Source of the DNA: Bacteroidota bacterium
GTDB lineage: Bacteria; Bacteroidota; Bacteroidia; Chitinophagales; Chitinophagaceae
Assembly: GCA_029558715.1 (NCBI GenBank)
Contig: JAKQEA010000171.1
Location: 1 to 56,447, forward strand
Direction: 5' to 3'
Length of the DNA stretch: 56,447 nucleotides
A program made the position numbers and the translations under genes. The notes under the pieces are model-generated. The model was not told where the DNA came from. It was given only the letters and a program-made list of their open reading frames with translations, and ran no database searches. Shown one piece after another: positions 32,256-40,342 of the stretch (position 1 is its first letter; every line of letters begins with the position of its first letter).

Positions 32256-32887
32256 AACAAACCGTACAATTCTGCATCAACTTTTCGGATGATCTCACCA
32301 AAATCCTCATCCCGTTCTGCAAATTTGTTTTTGTCTACATCAATAATAAGCAATTTACCTTCCTTGTACTCGCCTATCCATTTATTATAATACTCATTAA
32401 GTTTTTTCAGGTAATCGAGCCGGATATTCTCTTCATACTCTCTGCCTCTTTTTTGTATTTGTCCTACCAATGTAGGTACTGAAGCATTCAGGTATATAAG
32501 CAGATCAGGCGGCTGCACCAGTGTTTTTAATGTCTGGAAAAAGTGAAAATAATTATCAAAATCCCTTTTGCTCATTAACCCCATTTCGTGCAGGTTAGGA
32601 GCAAAGATGTTGGCATCCTCGTAGATTGTTCTGTCCTGGATAACCGTTTCTGTTCCTTTCTGAATATCCACCAACTGACGAAGACGGCTGTTCAAAAAGA
32701 AAATCTGAAGGTTGAAACTCCAACGGGGCATATCCTCATAAAAATCCATGAGGTAAGGATTATGGTCCACATCTTCAAAATTGGGAATCCACTTATAATG
32801 CTTGCTGAGCATCTCTGTCAATGTGGTTTTGCCTGCGCCGATATTTCCTGCAACGGCTATGTGTTTCGGTTTCTTTGCTTTTGCCAT
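32252..32887 (-). CDS. Deoxynucleoside kinase
   Basis: A 211-residue protein. The P-loop GNIGAGKTTL is at residues 15-24, followed by the substrate segment EDVDHNPYLMDFYED. IQDRTIYEDANIFAPNL holds the DR motif of the dCK/dGK family, and QIQKRGREYEENI is the lid arginine region. It phosphorylates deoxynucleosides (deoxyadenosine or deoxyguanosine kinase-like) for nucleotide salvage; the base specificity is uncertain. Confidence 0.92.
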   Translation of the reverse strand: MAKAKKPKHIAVAGNIGAGKTTLTEMLSKHYKWIPNFEDVDHNPYLMDFYEDMPRWSFNLQIFFLNSRLRQLVDIQKGTETVIQDRTIYEDANIFAPNLHEMGLMSKRDFDNYFHFFQTLKTLVQPPDLLIYLNASVPTLVGQIQKRGREYEENIRLDYLKKLNEYYNKWIGEYKEGKLLIIDVDKNKFAERDEDFGEIIRKVDAELYGLF

Positions 32888-32989
32888 GCCCCTGATCCGC
32901 CAGAGAGCGGAGAATTTTATAGTTCTATAAATGAATAGGCGTTAAAAGTATTGAATTCTCACTATTCAAATACCGGTAAAAAAAATAAA

Positions 32990-33994
32990 TCAAAAATATT
33001 TTAACCCGATAGCCTCTCTTACCAACTCCATGGTTGCCCGGGCGCTTTTACGGGCTTTTTCGGCCCCTTTTTCCATTACTTCTTTCAGGTAGGTTTCATC
33101 ATTGCGGATTGATTCAGCTTTTTCCCGGATAGGAGCAATGAACCGGACCATGTCCTCACCCAGTTGCTTTTTCATATCACCGTAGCGAATGGTACATTTA
33201 TTAAAATCCTCTTCAAATTTTTGGATCACCTCATCAGTACTAACCAGTTTCATGAGCAGAAAAATATTTTCGATGTAATCCGGTTTAACTGAACCTGGTT
33301 CTGAAGGGCCGCTGTCTGTTTTAGCCTTCATTACTTTCTTGCGGATCATGTCATCATCATCAGACAGGTATAAAGTGGCAAACTGGTTTTCACTCTTACT
33401 CATTTTCCCTGCCCCATCAAGACTTGGCACTTTTACCAGTTCACTACCATAATTAAATGCCTGCGGTTCAGGAAACACTTCACCATAGCGATGATTGAAA
33501 CGATTGGCAAAATTGCGGGCCATTTCCAGGTGCTGCTCCTGATCTTTGCCAACGGGAACATATAGTGCACGGTGAAGAATAATATCGGCTGTTTGTAAAA
33601 CAGGGTAGGTCAGCAAACCGGCATTCACATTATCAGGATGCTGCCTTGCCTTATCCTTGAATGTTACCGTTTTCTCCAGTTCCCCTTTGTAGGCCATCAT
33701 ATTCAGGTATAAATACAACTCTGACGTTTCATATACATGGCTTTGGCAATACAAGGCCACTTTATCAGGGTCTAATCCACAGGCAATATTCTCTGATAAT
33801 ACACGATGAACATTTGCTTTCAGCTCCTTCGTATCGGGGTGGGTGGTGAGGGAATGAAGATCCGCCACCATAAAGTAACATTCAAACTCATCCTGCATAC
33901 GAACATAATTCTTCACGGCACCAAAGTAATTACCAAGATGCAGGTAACCGGTTGGCCGGATGCCACTCATTACTATCTTATTCTTCTTTCCCAT
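32990..33994 (-). CDS. trpS: Tryptophanyl-tRNA synthetase
   Basis: 334 residues from the ATG at 33994 (MGKKNKIVMSGIRPTGYL). Class I signatures are IRPTGYLHLGNYFGA (HIGH-like) and GAGKMSKSENQFATLYLSDD (KMSKS). It charges tRNA-Trp with tryptophan. The length is normal for the bacterial enzyme. An upstream ATG at 34033 exists, but its extra residues (MPHQTSFSYLRRR) do not look conserved. Confidence 0.96.
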   Translation of the reverse strand: MGKKNKIVMSGIRPTGYLHLGNYFGAVKNYVRMQDEFECYFMVADLHSLTTHPDTKELKANVHRVLSENIACGLDPDKVALYCQSHVYETSELYLYLNMMAYKGELEKTVTFKDKARQHPDNVNAGLLTYPVLQTADIILHRALYVPVGKDQEQHLEMARNFANRFNHRYGEVFPEPQAFNYGSELVKVPSLDGAGKMSKSENQFATLYLSDDDDMIRKKVMKAKTDSGPSEPGSVKPDYIENIFLLMKLVSTDEVIQKFEEDFNKCTIRYGDMKKQLGEDMVRFIAPIREKAESIRNDETYLKEVMEKGAEKARKSARATMELVREAIGLKYF

Positions 33995-34101
33995 GCGGCG
34001 GCGAAGATAAGAAAATGAGGTCTGATGAGGCAAAGCAGGATGGTCGGTTTTGAATCAGGATTTCTGGCTGCGGGCTTCAGGCTTCTGACTATCTTTGTTT
34101 T

Positions 34102-34392
34102 ATGGAAGTGAACGATCAACTGGTGGAAAAGCTGGCTCATCTTTCCCGCCTGCAGTTTAATGAATCAGAAAAAGCTGAAATTAAAAATGATCTTCAGCGA
34201 ATGATAGGTTTTGTAGAGAAACTGAATGAATTGAACCTGGATGGGGTTGAGCCATTAATGCATATGAGCGAAGAAGTGAATGTGCTGAGGGAAGATGAAA
34301 TAAAAGGCTCCGTTAGCCGGGAAGAAGCCTTAAAGAATGCTCCTTTGCATGACGAACAGTTTTTTAAGGTTCCCAAAGTGATAAAAAAATAA
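34102..34392 (+). CDS. gatC: Asp/Glu-tRNA amidotransferase subunit C
   Basis: A 96-residue protein with the GatC pattern: [20 protein letters not shown] at the start, [19 protein letters not shown] in the middle, and a C-terminal [15 protein letters not shown]. It stabilises the GatA-GatB complex that converts Glu-tRNA-Gln (and Asp-tRNA-Asn) by amidation. gatA is 12 kb away at 46399 and gatB is not in the window. A TATCTTTG box at 34090-34097 lies so close to the ATG that the transcript would be nearly leaderless if used. Confidence 0.93.
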   Translation: MEVNDQLVEKLAHLSRLQFNESEKAEIKNDLQRMIGFVEKLNELNLDGVEPLMHMSEEVNVLREDEIKGSVSREEALKNAPLHDEQFFKVPKVIKK

Positions 34393-34393
34393 T

Positions 34394-35107
34394 ATGACAC
34401 AGGGCATCATTCATCTGGAAAATATTCAGAAAAGTTACTTCATGGGCAAACATGAATTGCAGGTACTGAAAGGTGTATCGCTTGATATTTTTAAAAATGA
34501 ATATGTAGCATTAATGGGGCCTTCTGGCTCCGGCAAAAGCACATTGATGAATATTATAGGCTGTCTTGACACCCCTACTGCCGGCAGGTACATTTTGAAC
34601 AATAATGATGTAAGTGAAATGAAAGATAATGACCTGGCAGAGGTCCGTAACAAGGAGATCGGTTTTGTCTTTCAGCAATTCAACTTATTGCCACGGCTTA
34701 CCGCCGCTGAAAATGTTGCACTCCCATTGGTCTATGCCGGCATGAGCCGTAAATTGAGGACAGATAAAGCGATGCATGTATTGGATATGGTAAATCTTAC
34801 TGACAGAAGCCATCACAAACCGAATGAACTATCCGGCGGACAATGCCAGCGGGTAGCAATAGCCAGGGCACTGGTAAACGACCCATCAATCATTCTGGCC
34901 GATGAACCAACCGGAAATCTTGATACTAAAACCTCCTACGAGATCATGGAAATCTTTAATAAAATTCATAGCAACGGCAATACCATTGTTTTGGTAACCC
35001 ATGAAGAAGATATTGCCAATCATGCCCATCGCATTGTCAGGCTCAGGGATGGAATGATTGAAAGTGATAAAAAAAATGAAAACGTTGGGGAATATACGCA
35101 TCATTAA
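34394..35107 (+). CDS. ABC transporter ATP-binding protein, MacB/LolD type
   Basis: A 237-residue ATPase. Walker [14 protein letters not shown]-loop [18 protein letters not shown], signature [15 protein letters not shown] (with Cys in place of the usual Gln), Walker [13 protein letters not shown] and switch VTHEED. This is the family that pairs with MacB/FtsX-like permeases for mechanotransmission or export. No permease is adjacent. It starts one base after gatC. Confidence 0.92.
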   Translation: MTQGIIHLENIQKSYFMGKHELQVLKGVSLDIFKNEYVALMGPSGSGKSTLMNIIGCLDTPTAGRYILNNNDVSEMKDNDLAEVRNKEIGFVFQQFNLLPRLTAAENVALPLVYAGMSRKLRTDKAMHVLDMVNLTDRSHHKPNELSGGQCQRVAIARALVNDPSIILADEPTGNLDTKTSYEIMEIFNKIHSNGNTIVLVTHEEDIANHAHRIVRLRDGMIESDKKNENVGEYTHH

Positions 35108-35190
35108 TAAGCATAAAAGTTCATCCTTTTCTGTTTTCAGTACAACCTTTCTTTGATAACATTTGTTTTGACATATTACTCTGCAATACC

Positions 35191-35751
35191 ATGGCATTTA
35201 AAATTTATACCAAAACAGGCGATAAAGGAACTACCTCACTGATTGGAGGAACAAAAGTCCCTAAATCGCATCTCCGTATTGAAGCATATGGTACAGTAGA
35301 TGAATTGAATTCTTATATCGGGCTTTGCCGTGATCTGCTGACAGATGATAACAGCTGTTCTATTTTGCAGGAAGTTCAGGACCGGTTGTTCACTATCGGA
35401 TCTTCCCTTGCCTGCGACCCGATAAAAGAGCCCAGGATGCGGATACCTGATCTTAAAGAAAAAGATGTAGAGCTGCTTGAAAAGGAAATGGATAAAATGA
35501 ATGAAGGCATTCCTGAAATGAAAAGTTTTATCCTGCCGGGTGGGCATACTACTGTTTCTCATTTGCATGTAGCCCGTTGTGTTTGCCGCAGGGCCGAACG
35601 TTGCTGCGTAAGACTGGAACTGGAAAGCCTGGAAGTAGAACAGATAATTCTTAAATACCTCAATCGACTCAGCGATTATCTTTTTGTACTGAGCCGCTAC
35701 ATCAGTCACCAGTTAAATGCCGGAGAGATACCCTGGAAGCCAAGAGTTTAA
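35191..35751 (+). CDS. ATP:cob(I)alamin adenosyltransferase (PduO type)
   Basis: A 186-residue protein. It opens with KIYTKTGDKGTTSLIGGTKV and has HLRIEAYGTVDELNSYIGLC, CVCRRAERCCVRLE and LNRLSDYLFVLSRYISH, the standard PduO-type motifs. It transfers adenosyl from ATP to cob(I)alamin, making coenzyme B12 for enzymes such as methylmalonyl-CoA mutase. No other cobalamin gene is nearby, and no cobalamin riboswitch was seen in the 83-base gap before it. Confidence 0.94.
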   Translation: MAFKIYTKTGDKGTTSLIGGTKVPKSHLRIEAYGTVDELNSYIGLCRDLLTDDNSCSILQEVQDRLFTIGSSLACDPIKEPRMRIPDLKEKDVELLEKEMDKMNEGIPEMKSFILPGGHTTVSHLHVARCVCRRAERCCVRLELESLEVEQIILKYLNRLSDYLFVLSRYISHQLNAGEIPWKPRV

Positions 35752-35869
35752 TTTTATCCTGCATGGCGGCCGCAGATGAATTTAAATTTTACTACTTTAC
35801 CAACCATTTTATCTTCAGGTCCGACATATAATATGTATCAGCACTTAGTAATTAGTAAACTGATTATTC

Positions 35870-36745
35870 ATGAGGTTGCAATTATTTCTGATTTCTACAA
35901 TACTGCTTTATACATTTAGCAGCTGCGAACCATCGCCAGTTGATCCTCCACCCGGAGGGCCTGTTATATTAAGAGACACTACAATTGCCAATATTGCTTA
36001 CGGACCTGATGCCAGTCAAAAGCTGGATCTTGGCCTGCCTGCTAACAGAACTTCAAATACACCGCTTGTGGTAGTGGTGCATGGCGGTGGCTGGGCCACT
36101 GGTGATAAAGGAGAATTAAACTGGCTGCTCAACGGTTTAAAACAAAGAGGATTTGCCGTCGCCAATATTAATTACAGGCTCATTCTTACTTCCCCGGATA
36201 ATTATAAAATGCAGGTAGACGATCTGGATAGTGCCGTTCAATTTACATTGAGGCTGGCAGCATTGCATACTTTTAATGGACAGAAGTTATACATCACAGG
36301 GCATAGTGCCGGTGGTCATCTTGCTCTTTGCTATGCCTATACAAGAAATGCTGCCGGCAAAGTAAAAGCAACAGGTTCGTTAGCAGGTCCCACAGACCTG
36401 TTTGCCATGTCATACTACAATTTCAATATTTATAATCCAATATTAAATCCGTACCTGGGAATTCCTTTAATACCTGTTACCCCTGTATCTGAACAGCGCT
36501 ATAAAAACTGCAGTCCGCAGTACCAGGCAACTGCATCATCACCTGCCACTATTTTCTTTCATGGGGAACTGGATATTATTGTCAATCCTGATCAAAGCAG
36601 TGGTTTGTATGCAAAGCTTGGAACATTAAATGTTGACAGAAGATTGATTAACTATCCCCTTACTTTTCATGATTGGTGGGCAGATGGTGTAAAAGTGGCA
36701 AATACGCTGGACGAACTAAAAACATGGTTCAATAACCATCCTTAA
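35870..36745 (+). CDS. Exported alpha/beta hydrolase (carboxylesterase-like lipoprotein)
   Basis: A 291-residue protein with lipobox FSSC (Cys19) and a proline-rich linker PSPVDPPPGGPV. The catalytic domain has the oxyanion motif VVVVHGGGWATGD, the nucleophile elbow GHSAGGHLAL, an acid in GELDIIVNPDQS, and a late His in FHDWW. This matches the BD-FAE/esterase-lipase group of HGG-type hydrolases. It likely cleaves small esters at the cell surface. It is convergent with the LolD-type ATPase gene. Confidence 0.88.
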   Translation: MRLQLFLISTILLYTFSSCEPSPVDPPPGGPVILRDTTIANIAYGPDASQKLDLGLPANRTSNTPLVVVVHGGGWATGDKGELNWLLNGLKQRGFAVANINYRLILTSPDNYKMQVDDLDSAVQFTLRLAALHTFNGQKLYITGHSAGGHLALCYAYTRNAAGKVKATGSLAGPTDLFAMSYYNFNIYNPILNPYLGIPLIPVTPVSEQRYKNCSPQYQATASSPATIFFHGELDIIVNPDQSSGLYAKLGTLNVDRRLINYPLTFHDWWADGVKVANTLDELKTWFNNHP

Positions 36746-36755
36746 AAGTCAATCA

Positions 36756-37409
36756 TCAAACGATCTTCCCGTCTTTCATATGCAGCAGCCTGTCACTAAG
36801 CTGTGCCAATTCCTCATTGTGAGTAACGATCAGGAATGTCTGGTTGAATTTATTCCGAAGATCAAAAAAAAGCTGGTGTAATTCCTTTGCATTAGCAGAG
36901 TCAAGGTTACCTGTAGGCTCATCCGCAAAAATGATATCCGGTTTATTGATCAATGCCCGGGCTACGGCCACCCGTTGCTGTTCGCCGCCTGATAACTGAT
37001 TAGGTTTATTCTCCATACGTTGAGACAAGCCCAGCATAGTCAGTAATCTCTCAGCCTCGGTTTTTACTTCTGCTTTTTTTCTACCGGCCAGCCAGCCTGG
37101 AATACAAACATTTTCCAATGCAGTAAACTCGGGCAACAAATGATGAAACTGAAAAACAAAGCCAATGTGTTTATTTCGGAAAGCAGCCAGTTTCTTTCCG
37201 GTCAATGTACTGATTACAGTATTATTCATGCTTACCTCCCCCATATCAGCCCTGTCCAGAGTACCCAAAATGTGTAAGAGTGTACTTTTCCCGGAACCGG
37301 AAGGCCCAACAATAGAAACCACTTCTCCCTTACTGATCTGCACTTCAACTCCCTTCAGCACTTCCACTGTTCCGTATCGTTTATAAATATTTTTCCCCGT
37401 AATCATCAC
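36756..37409 (-). CDS. ABC transporter ATP-binding protein, LolD-like
   Basis: A 217-residue ATPase. Walker [20 protein letters not shown]-loop [18 protein letters not shown], signature [15 protein letters not shown], Walker [14 protein letters not shown] and switch VTHNEEL. The [16 protein letters not shown] wording is close to LolD, the ATPase that releases lipoproteins from the inner membrane with LolC/E. The permease genes are not adjacent. It is the second ATPase of this class in the window, after 34394. Confidence 0.9.
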   Translation of the reverse strand: MMITGKNIYKRYGTVEVLKGVEVQISKGEVVSIVGPSGSGKSTLLHILGTLDRADMGEVSMNNTVISTLTGKKLAAFRNKHIGFVFQFHHLLPEFTALENVCIPGWLAGRKKAEVKTEAERLLTMLGLSQRMENKPNQLSGGEQQRVAVARALINKPDIIFADEPTGNLDSANAKELHQLFFDLRNKFNQTFLIVTHNEELAQLSDRLLHMKDGKIV

Positions 37410-37507
37410 TCAAATATCTGCAAATAGAACCCCACGGCAAAACCACAATTGTGTTACCCGGTATTTTTTTTAAGAAATCCTTCAAAAAACCGTGTACAAC
37501 TAAGGAT

Positions 37508-37537
37508 TTGGAAAATTCGTTAATACAACTACATTTG
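37508..37537 (+). promoter_or_regulatory. Promoter of the DUF2795-like gene
   Basis: TTG (37508-37510), a spacer of 19 bases and TACATTTG (37530-37537) match the Bacteroidota consensus without mismatch. The leader of about 70 bases contains a small GGTAC...GTACC hairpin (37551-37575). Confidence 0.55.
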
Positions 37538-37614
37538 CGGAAAATTAGGGGGTACCACCGATAGTGATGGAGTACCAAAAACCTTATTCAAAAAAACAAA
37601 AACCCTGAGAAAAG

Positions 37615-37836
37615 ATGTTTTGGACTTTAGAATTAGCCTCGTACCTGGAAGATGCACCATGGCCGGCCACCAAAGATGAGCTGATAGATTATTCCATCCG
37701 CTCAGGCGCCCCCATTGAAGTGGTAGAAAACCTGCAGGAGTTGGAAGATGAAGGTGATGTATATGAGACCATTGAAGACATATGGCCTGATTATCCTACC
37801 CAAGATGACTTTTTGTTCAATGAAGATGAATATTAA
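37615..37836 (+). CDS. DUF2795-like small acidic protein
   Basis: A 73-residue protein, MFWTLELASYLEDAPWPATK followed by DELIDYSIRSGAPIEVVENL and an acidic tail DFLFNEDEY. The size and the LxxAPWPATKxELIxYAxxxGAP-like pattern match the DUF2795 family widely conserved in Bacteroidota, whose function is unknown. It has a consensus promoter and its own terminator, which suggests steady strong expression. Confidence 0.85.
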   Translation: MFWTLELASYLEDAPWPATKDELIDYSIRSGAPIEVVENLQELEDEGDVYETIEDIWPDYPTQDDFLFNEDEY

Positions 37837-37899
37837 CCTCTGTCCCTAAAAGAGAACCAGGTCCAGAAAATATTAAATATAATAAGTGCTTAAAGTATA

Positions 37900-37923
37900 A
37901 AGCCTCCGTTATGGAGGCTTTTG
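37900..37923 (+). terminator. Rho-independent terminator
   Basis: AGCCTCC (37901-37907), loop GTTAT, GGAGGCT (37913-37919), then TTTG. It follows the DUF2795-like gene and may also work for fabI on the other strand. A CCTGCC/GGCAGG hairpin lies just after it at about 37964-37983. Confidence 0.7.
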
Positions 37924-37984
37924 ATTAAAAAATACTTTTAAGTTACAGAAAGCCGAAACTCCCCTGCCTATCGGGAGGCAGGCT

Positions 37985-38812
37985 TTAGGAGGTTTGTGTG
38001 TCTACTCCCAGCTTTTGCATCACTTCGTTGCTTACCCCGGTTGTTGAATAACCGCCATCATGGAACAGGTTCTGCATGGTTACCATCCTGGTCAGGTCGG
38101 AGAACAGGGTAATACAATAATTAGCACAATCTTCCGCACTGGCATTTCCCAATGGAGCAATAGAATTGGCATAATCGAAGAAATCGCCAAACCCCTTTAT
38201 GCCAGTACCGGCCGTTGTTTTGGTTGGTGATTGAGAAACTGTATTAATGCGAACTTTCTTTTCCACTCCATAGTGGTACCCGAAACTGCGGGCTATAGAT
38301 TCCAGCATGGCTTTAATATCTGCCATATCAGTATAAAACGGATACGTACGCTGTGCTGCCATGTAGGTCAACGCCACCACACTGCCCCATTCACTAATCG
38401 CATCCAGCTTTTTGGCCACGGCCAGCATTTTATGAAAAGACATGGCTGATACATCAATGCCTTTCATAAAATAATCATAGTTAGATTCAGTATAAGGAAT
38501 TTTCTTCCGGATGTTCACACTCATGCCAATAGAATGCAACACAAAATCAATCTTGCCTCCCAGTATTTCCTGCGATTTGGTAAATAATGTGGTCAGTTCT
38601 TCCACATTGGTGGCATCTGCCGGAATGATCGCTGACTTTGTTTTTTCTGCGAGTTTATTGATTTCGCCCATTCGCATGGCGATAGGGGCATTGGTCAGTA
38701 CAATAGAAGCTCCTTCTTCGTATGCTTTTTCAGCTACTTTCCACGCAATAGAATTTTCATCCAGTGCGCCGGTAATAATTCCTCGTTTCCCTTTTAAAAG
38801 ATTATATGCCAT
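37985..38812 (-). CDS. fabI: Enoyl-ACP reductase (FabI type)
   Basis: A 275-residue short-chain dehydrogenase-fold enzyme that performs the last reduction in fatty-acid elongation with NADH. GIITGALDENSIAWKVAEKA is the cofactor motif. Catalytic residues are Tyr150 (VVALTYMAAQ), Tyr160 and Lys167 (PFYTDMADIKAM), matching Tyr146, Tyr156 and Lys163 of E. coli FabI. FLHSIGM-like VLHSIGMSV is conserved. It is a single gene. Confidence 0.94.
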   Translation of the reverse strand: MAYNLLKGKRGIITGALDENSIAWKVAEKAYEEGASIVLTNAPIAMRMGEINKLAEKTKSAIIPADATNVEELTTLFTKSQEILGGKIDFVLHSIGMSVNIRKKIPYTESNYDYFMKGIDVSAMSFHKMLAVAKKLDAISEWGSVVALTYMAAQRTYPFYTDMADIKAMLESIARSFGYHYGVEKKVRINTVSQSPTKTTAGTGIKGFGDFFDYANSIAPLGNASAEDCANYCITLFSDLTRMVTMQNLFHDGGYSTTGVSNEVMQKLGVDTQTS

Positions 38813-38850
38813 GACAGTTGTTTTTGTGGTGGTAAAAATAAGAGATATTT

Positions 38851-39123
38851 CTAAGCTGCCGGAAACAGCATCTTAATAATAAAAACAAGCAGAAACGTAT
38901 ATGTAAAGATCAGTGCCAAAACAGCACACAGATAAAACAAAAAGTTTCGCATTGATTCTTTTGGTTTTATCACTTGTTGCAGGTATTTATAAATAATATA
39001 CACAGGTAAAAGTGACAAAACAATTATACCAAGAATGAGTATTCCTTTTAGTTTCAATTGCAACGATTTTATTTTCAACTGACAGTTGCAATATAAGATT
39101 GTTGCTTTTATGATGAAAATCAT
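38851..39123 (-). CDS. Small two-helix membrane protein
   Basis: A 90-residue protein with two hydrophobic helices (about residues 27-47 and 60-85) and a basic linker (YLQQVIKPKESMRNF). No family is recognised. It is upstream of fabI by 38 bases in the same direction and may be cotranscribed with it. Its first 25 residues are doubtful because the ATG overlaps the region upstream of the divergent FabH gene; a shorter start is possible. Confidence 0.5.
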   Translation of the reverse strand: MIFIIKATILYCNCQLKIKSLQLKLKGILILGIIVLSLLPVYIIYKYLQQVIKPKESMRNFLFYLCAVLALIFTYTFLLVFIIKMLFPAA

Positions 39124-39200
39124 TGACCGGTTTGAATTCGCTAGTCAATACTCCCCTACCTTTACCAAATCCCAACTCTTTTTATGCTTCAGTCTATAAT

Positions 39201-40277
39201 ATGAATGTAAGAACAATCATTACCGGAACCGGCTGTTATATACCTCCCGTCGTAAAAACAAACAGAGATTTTGCCTCACAGGAGTTTTATGGAGAAGATA
39301 CCCACCGTATTACTACTCCAACAGAAGAAATTGTAGAAAAATTCCAGGGAATAACCGGTATTGAAGAAAGACGATATGTACCCGATGATATGAACTCTTC
39401 TGATATGGCTGTGATCGCTTCCAGGTTAGCCATAGCTGAAAGCGGTATTGACCCCGAAGAATTGGACCAGATCATTTTAGCCCACAATTTTGGTAATGTA
39501 ATCAAGCATACCATTCAGACTGATGTGCTGCCAGCACTTGCCTCACGGGTAAAACATAGCTTAGGTATCGGGAATCCCAATTGTGTAGCATATGACATTT
39601 TGTTTGGTTGCCCCGGGTGGGTACAGGGTATCATTCAGGCAGATGCCTATATAAAAGCAGGTATTGCCAAAAAAATACTGGTGATAGGAACCGAAACATT
39701 AAGCCGTGTACTTGATAATTACGATCGTGACAGCATGATATTCTCAGATGGCGCCGGTGCAGCCATAGTGGAAGCAAGACCGGCTTCCGAAACAAACAGC
39801 AGCATTCTATCATCAAGTGTACAAAGCCATTGCCTGGATGAAGCCTATTATTTATACCTCGGAAAAAGTAACTACCCTGATGCTGATCCAAAGATCCGGT
39901 ATATCAAGATGAAGGGCCGCAAAGTATATGAGTATGCTATGCAACATGTACCGGCCGCTATGAAAGACTGTCTTGACAAAGCAGGTATACCAATCGGTGA
40001 ACTCAAAAAAGTTTTCATCCACCAGGCTAATGAAAAAATGGATGAAGGCATTATCCGTCGTTTATTCAAATTGTATAACATCAAAGATATCCCTGAACAT
40101 ATCATGCCGATGAGTATCCATAAACTGGGTAATAGTTCAGTAGCTACCATTCCTACCCTCTTTGATATGGTCAAAAAAGGATTATGGGATAAGCATGAAT
40201 TGCAAACCGGAGATGTCATCATGTTTGCTTCTGTGGGAGCCGGCATGAATATCAATGCAGTTTGCTACCGCATGTAA
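39201..40277 (+). CDS. 3-oxoacyl-ACP synthase III family protein (FabH-like)
   Basis: 358 residues from the ATG at 39201 (MNVRTIITGTGCYIPPVVKT). The thiolase-fold catalytic triad is visible: Cys in ILFGCPGWVQGI, His in KKVFIHQANEKM, Asn in KLGNSSVATIPTLF. Standard FabH joins acetyl-CoA and malonyl-ACP. This one is longer than FabH (about 317) and has an unusual NSSDMAVIASRLAIAESGI region, so it may condense another acyl starter. It is divergent from fabI, keeping fatty-acid genes together. Confidence 0.85.
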   Translation: MNVRTIITGTGCYIPPVVKTNRDFASQEFYGEDTHRITTPTEEIVEKFQGITGIEERRYVPDDMNSSDMAVIASRLAIAESGIDPEELDQIILAHNFGNVIKHTIQTDVLPALASRVKHSLGIGNPNCVAYDILFGCPGWVQGIIQADAYIKAGIAKKILVIGTETLSRVLDNYDRDSMIFSDGAGAAIVEARPASETNSSILSSSVQSHCLDEAYYLYLGKSNYPDADPKIRYIKMKGRKVYEYAMQHVPAAMKDCLDKAGIPIGELKKVFIHQANEKMDEGIIRRLFKLYNIKDIPEHIMPMSIHKLGNSSVATIPTLFDMVKKGLWDKHELQTGDVIMFASVGAGMNINAVCYRM

Positions 40278-40342
40278 TGCCCGGCAGCAGCCACTTCCTC
40301 TCTTTCCTTTATCTTCGCAGCAATTAAAAGAAGCAAGCGAAC

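Noticed and set aside
35108-35190. Cobalamin riboswitch before the adenosyltransferase gene
   Set aside because: The gap is too short and lacks a B12-box-like sequence.
35236-35709. Minus-strand ORF of 157 codons
   Set aside because: It is a shadow of the cobalamin adenosyltransferase gene.
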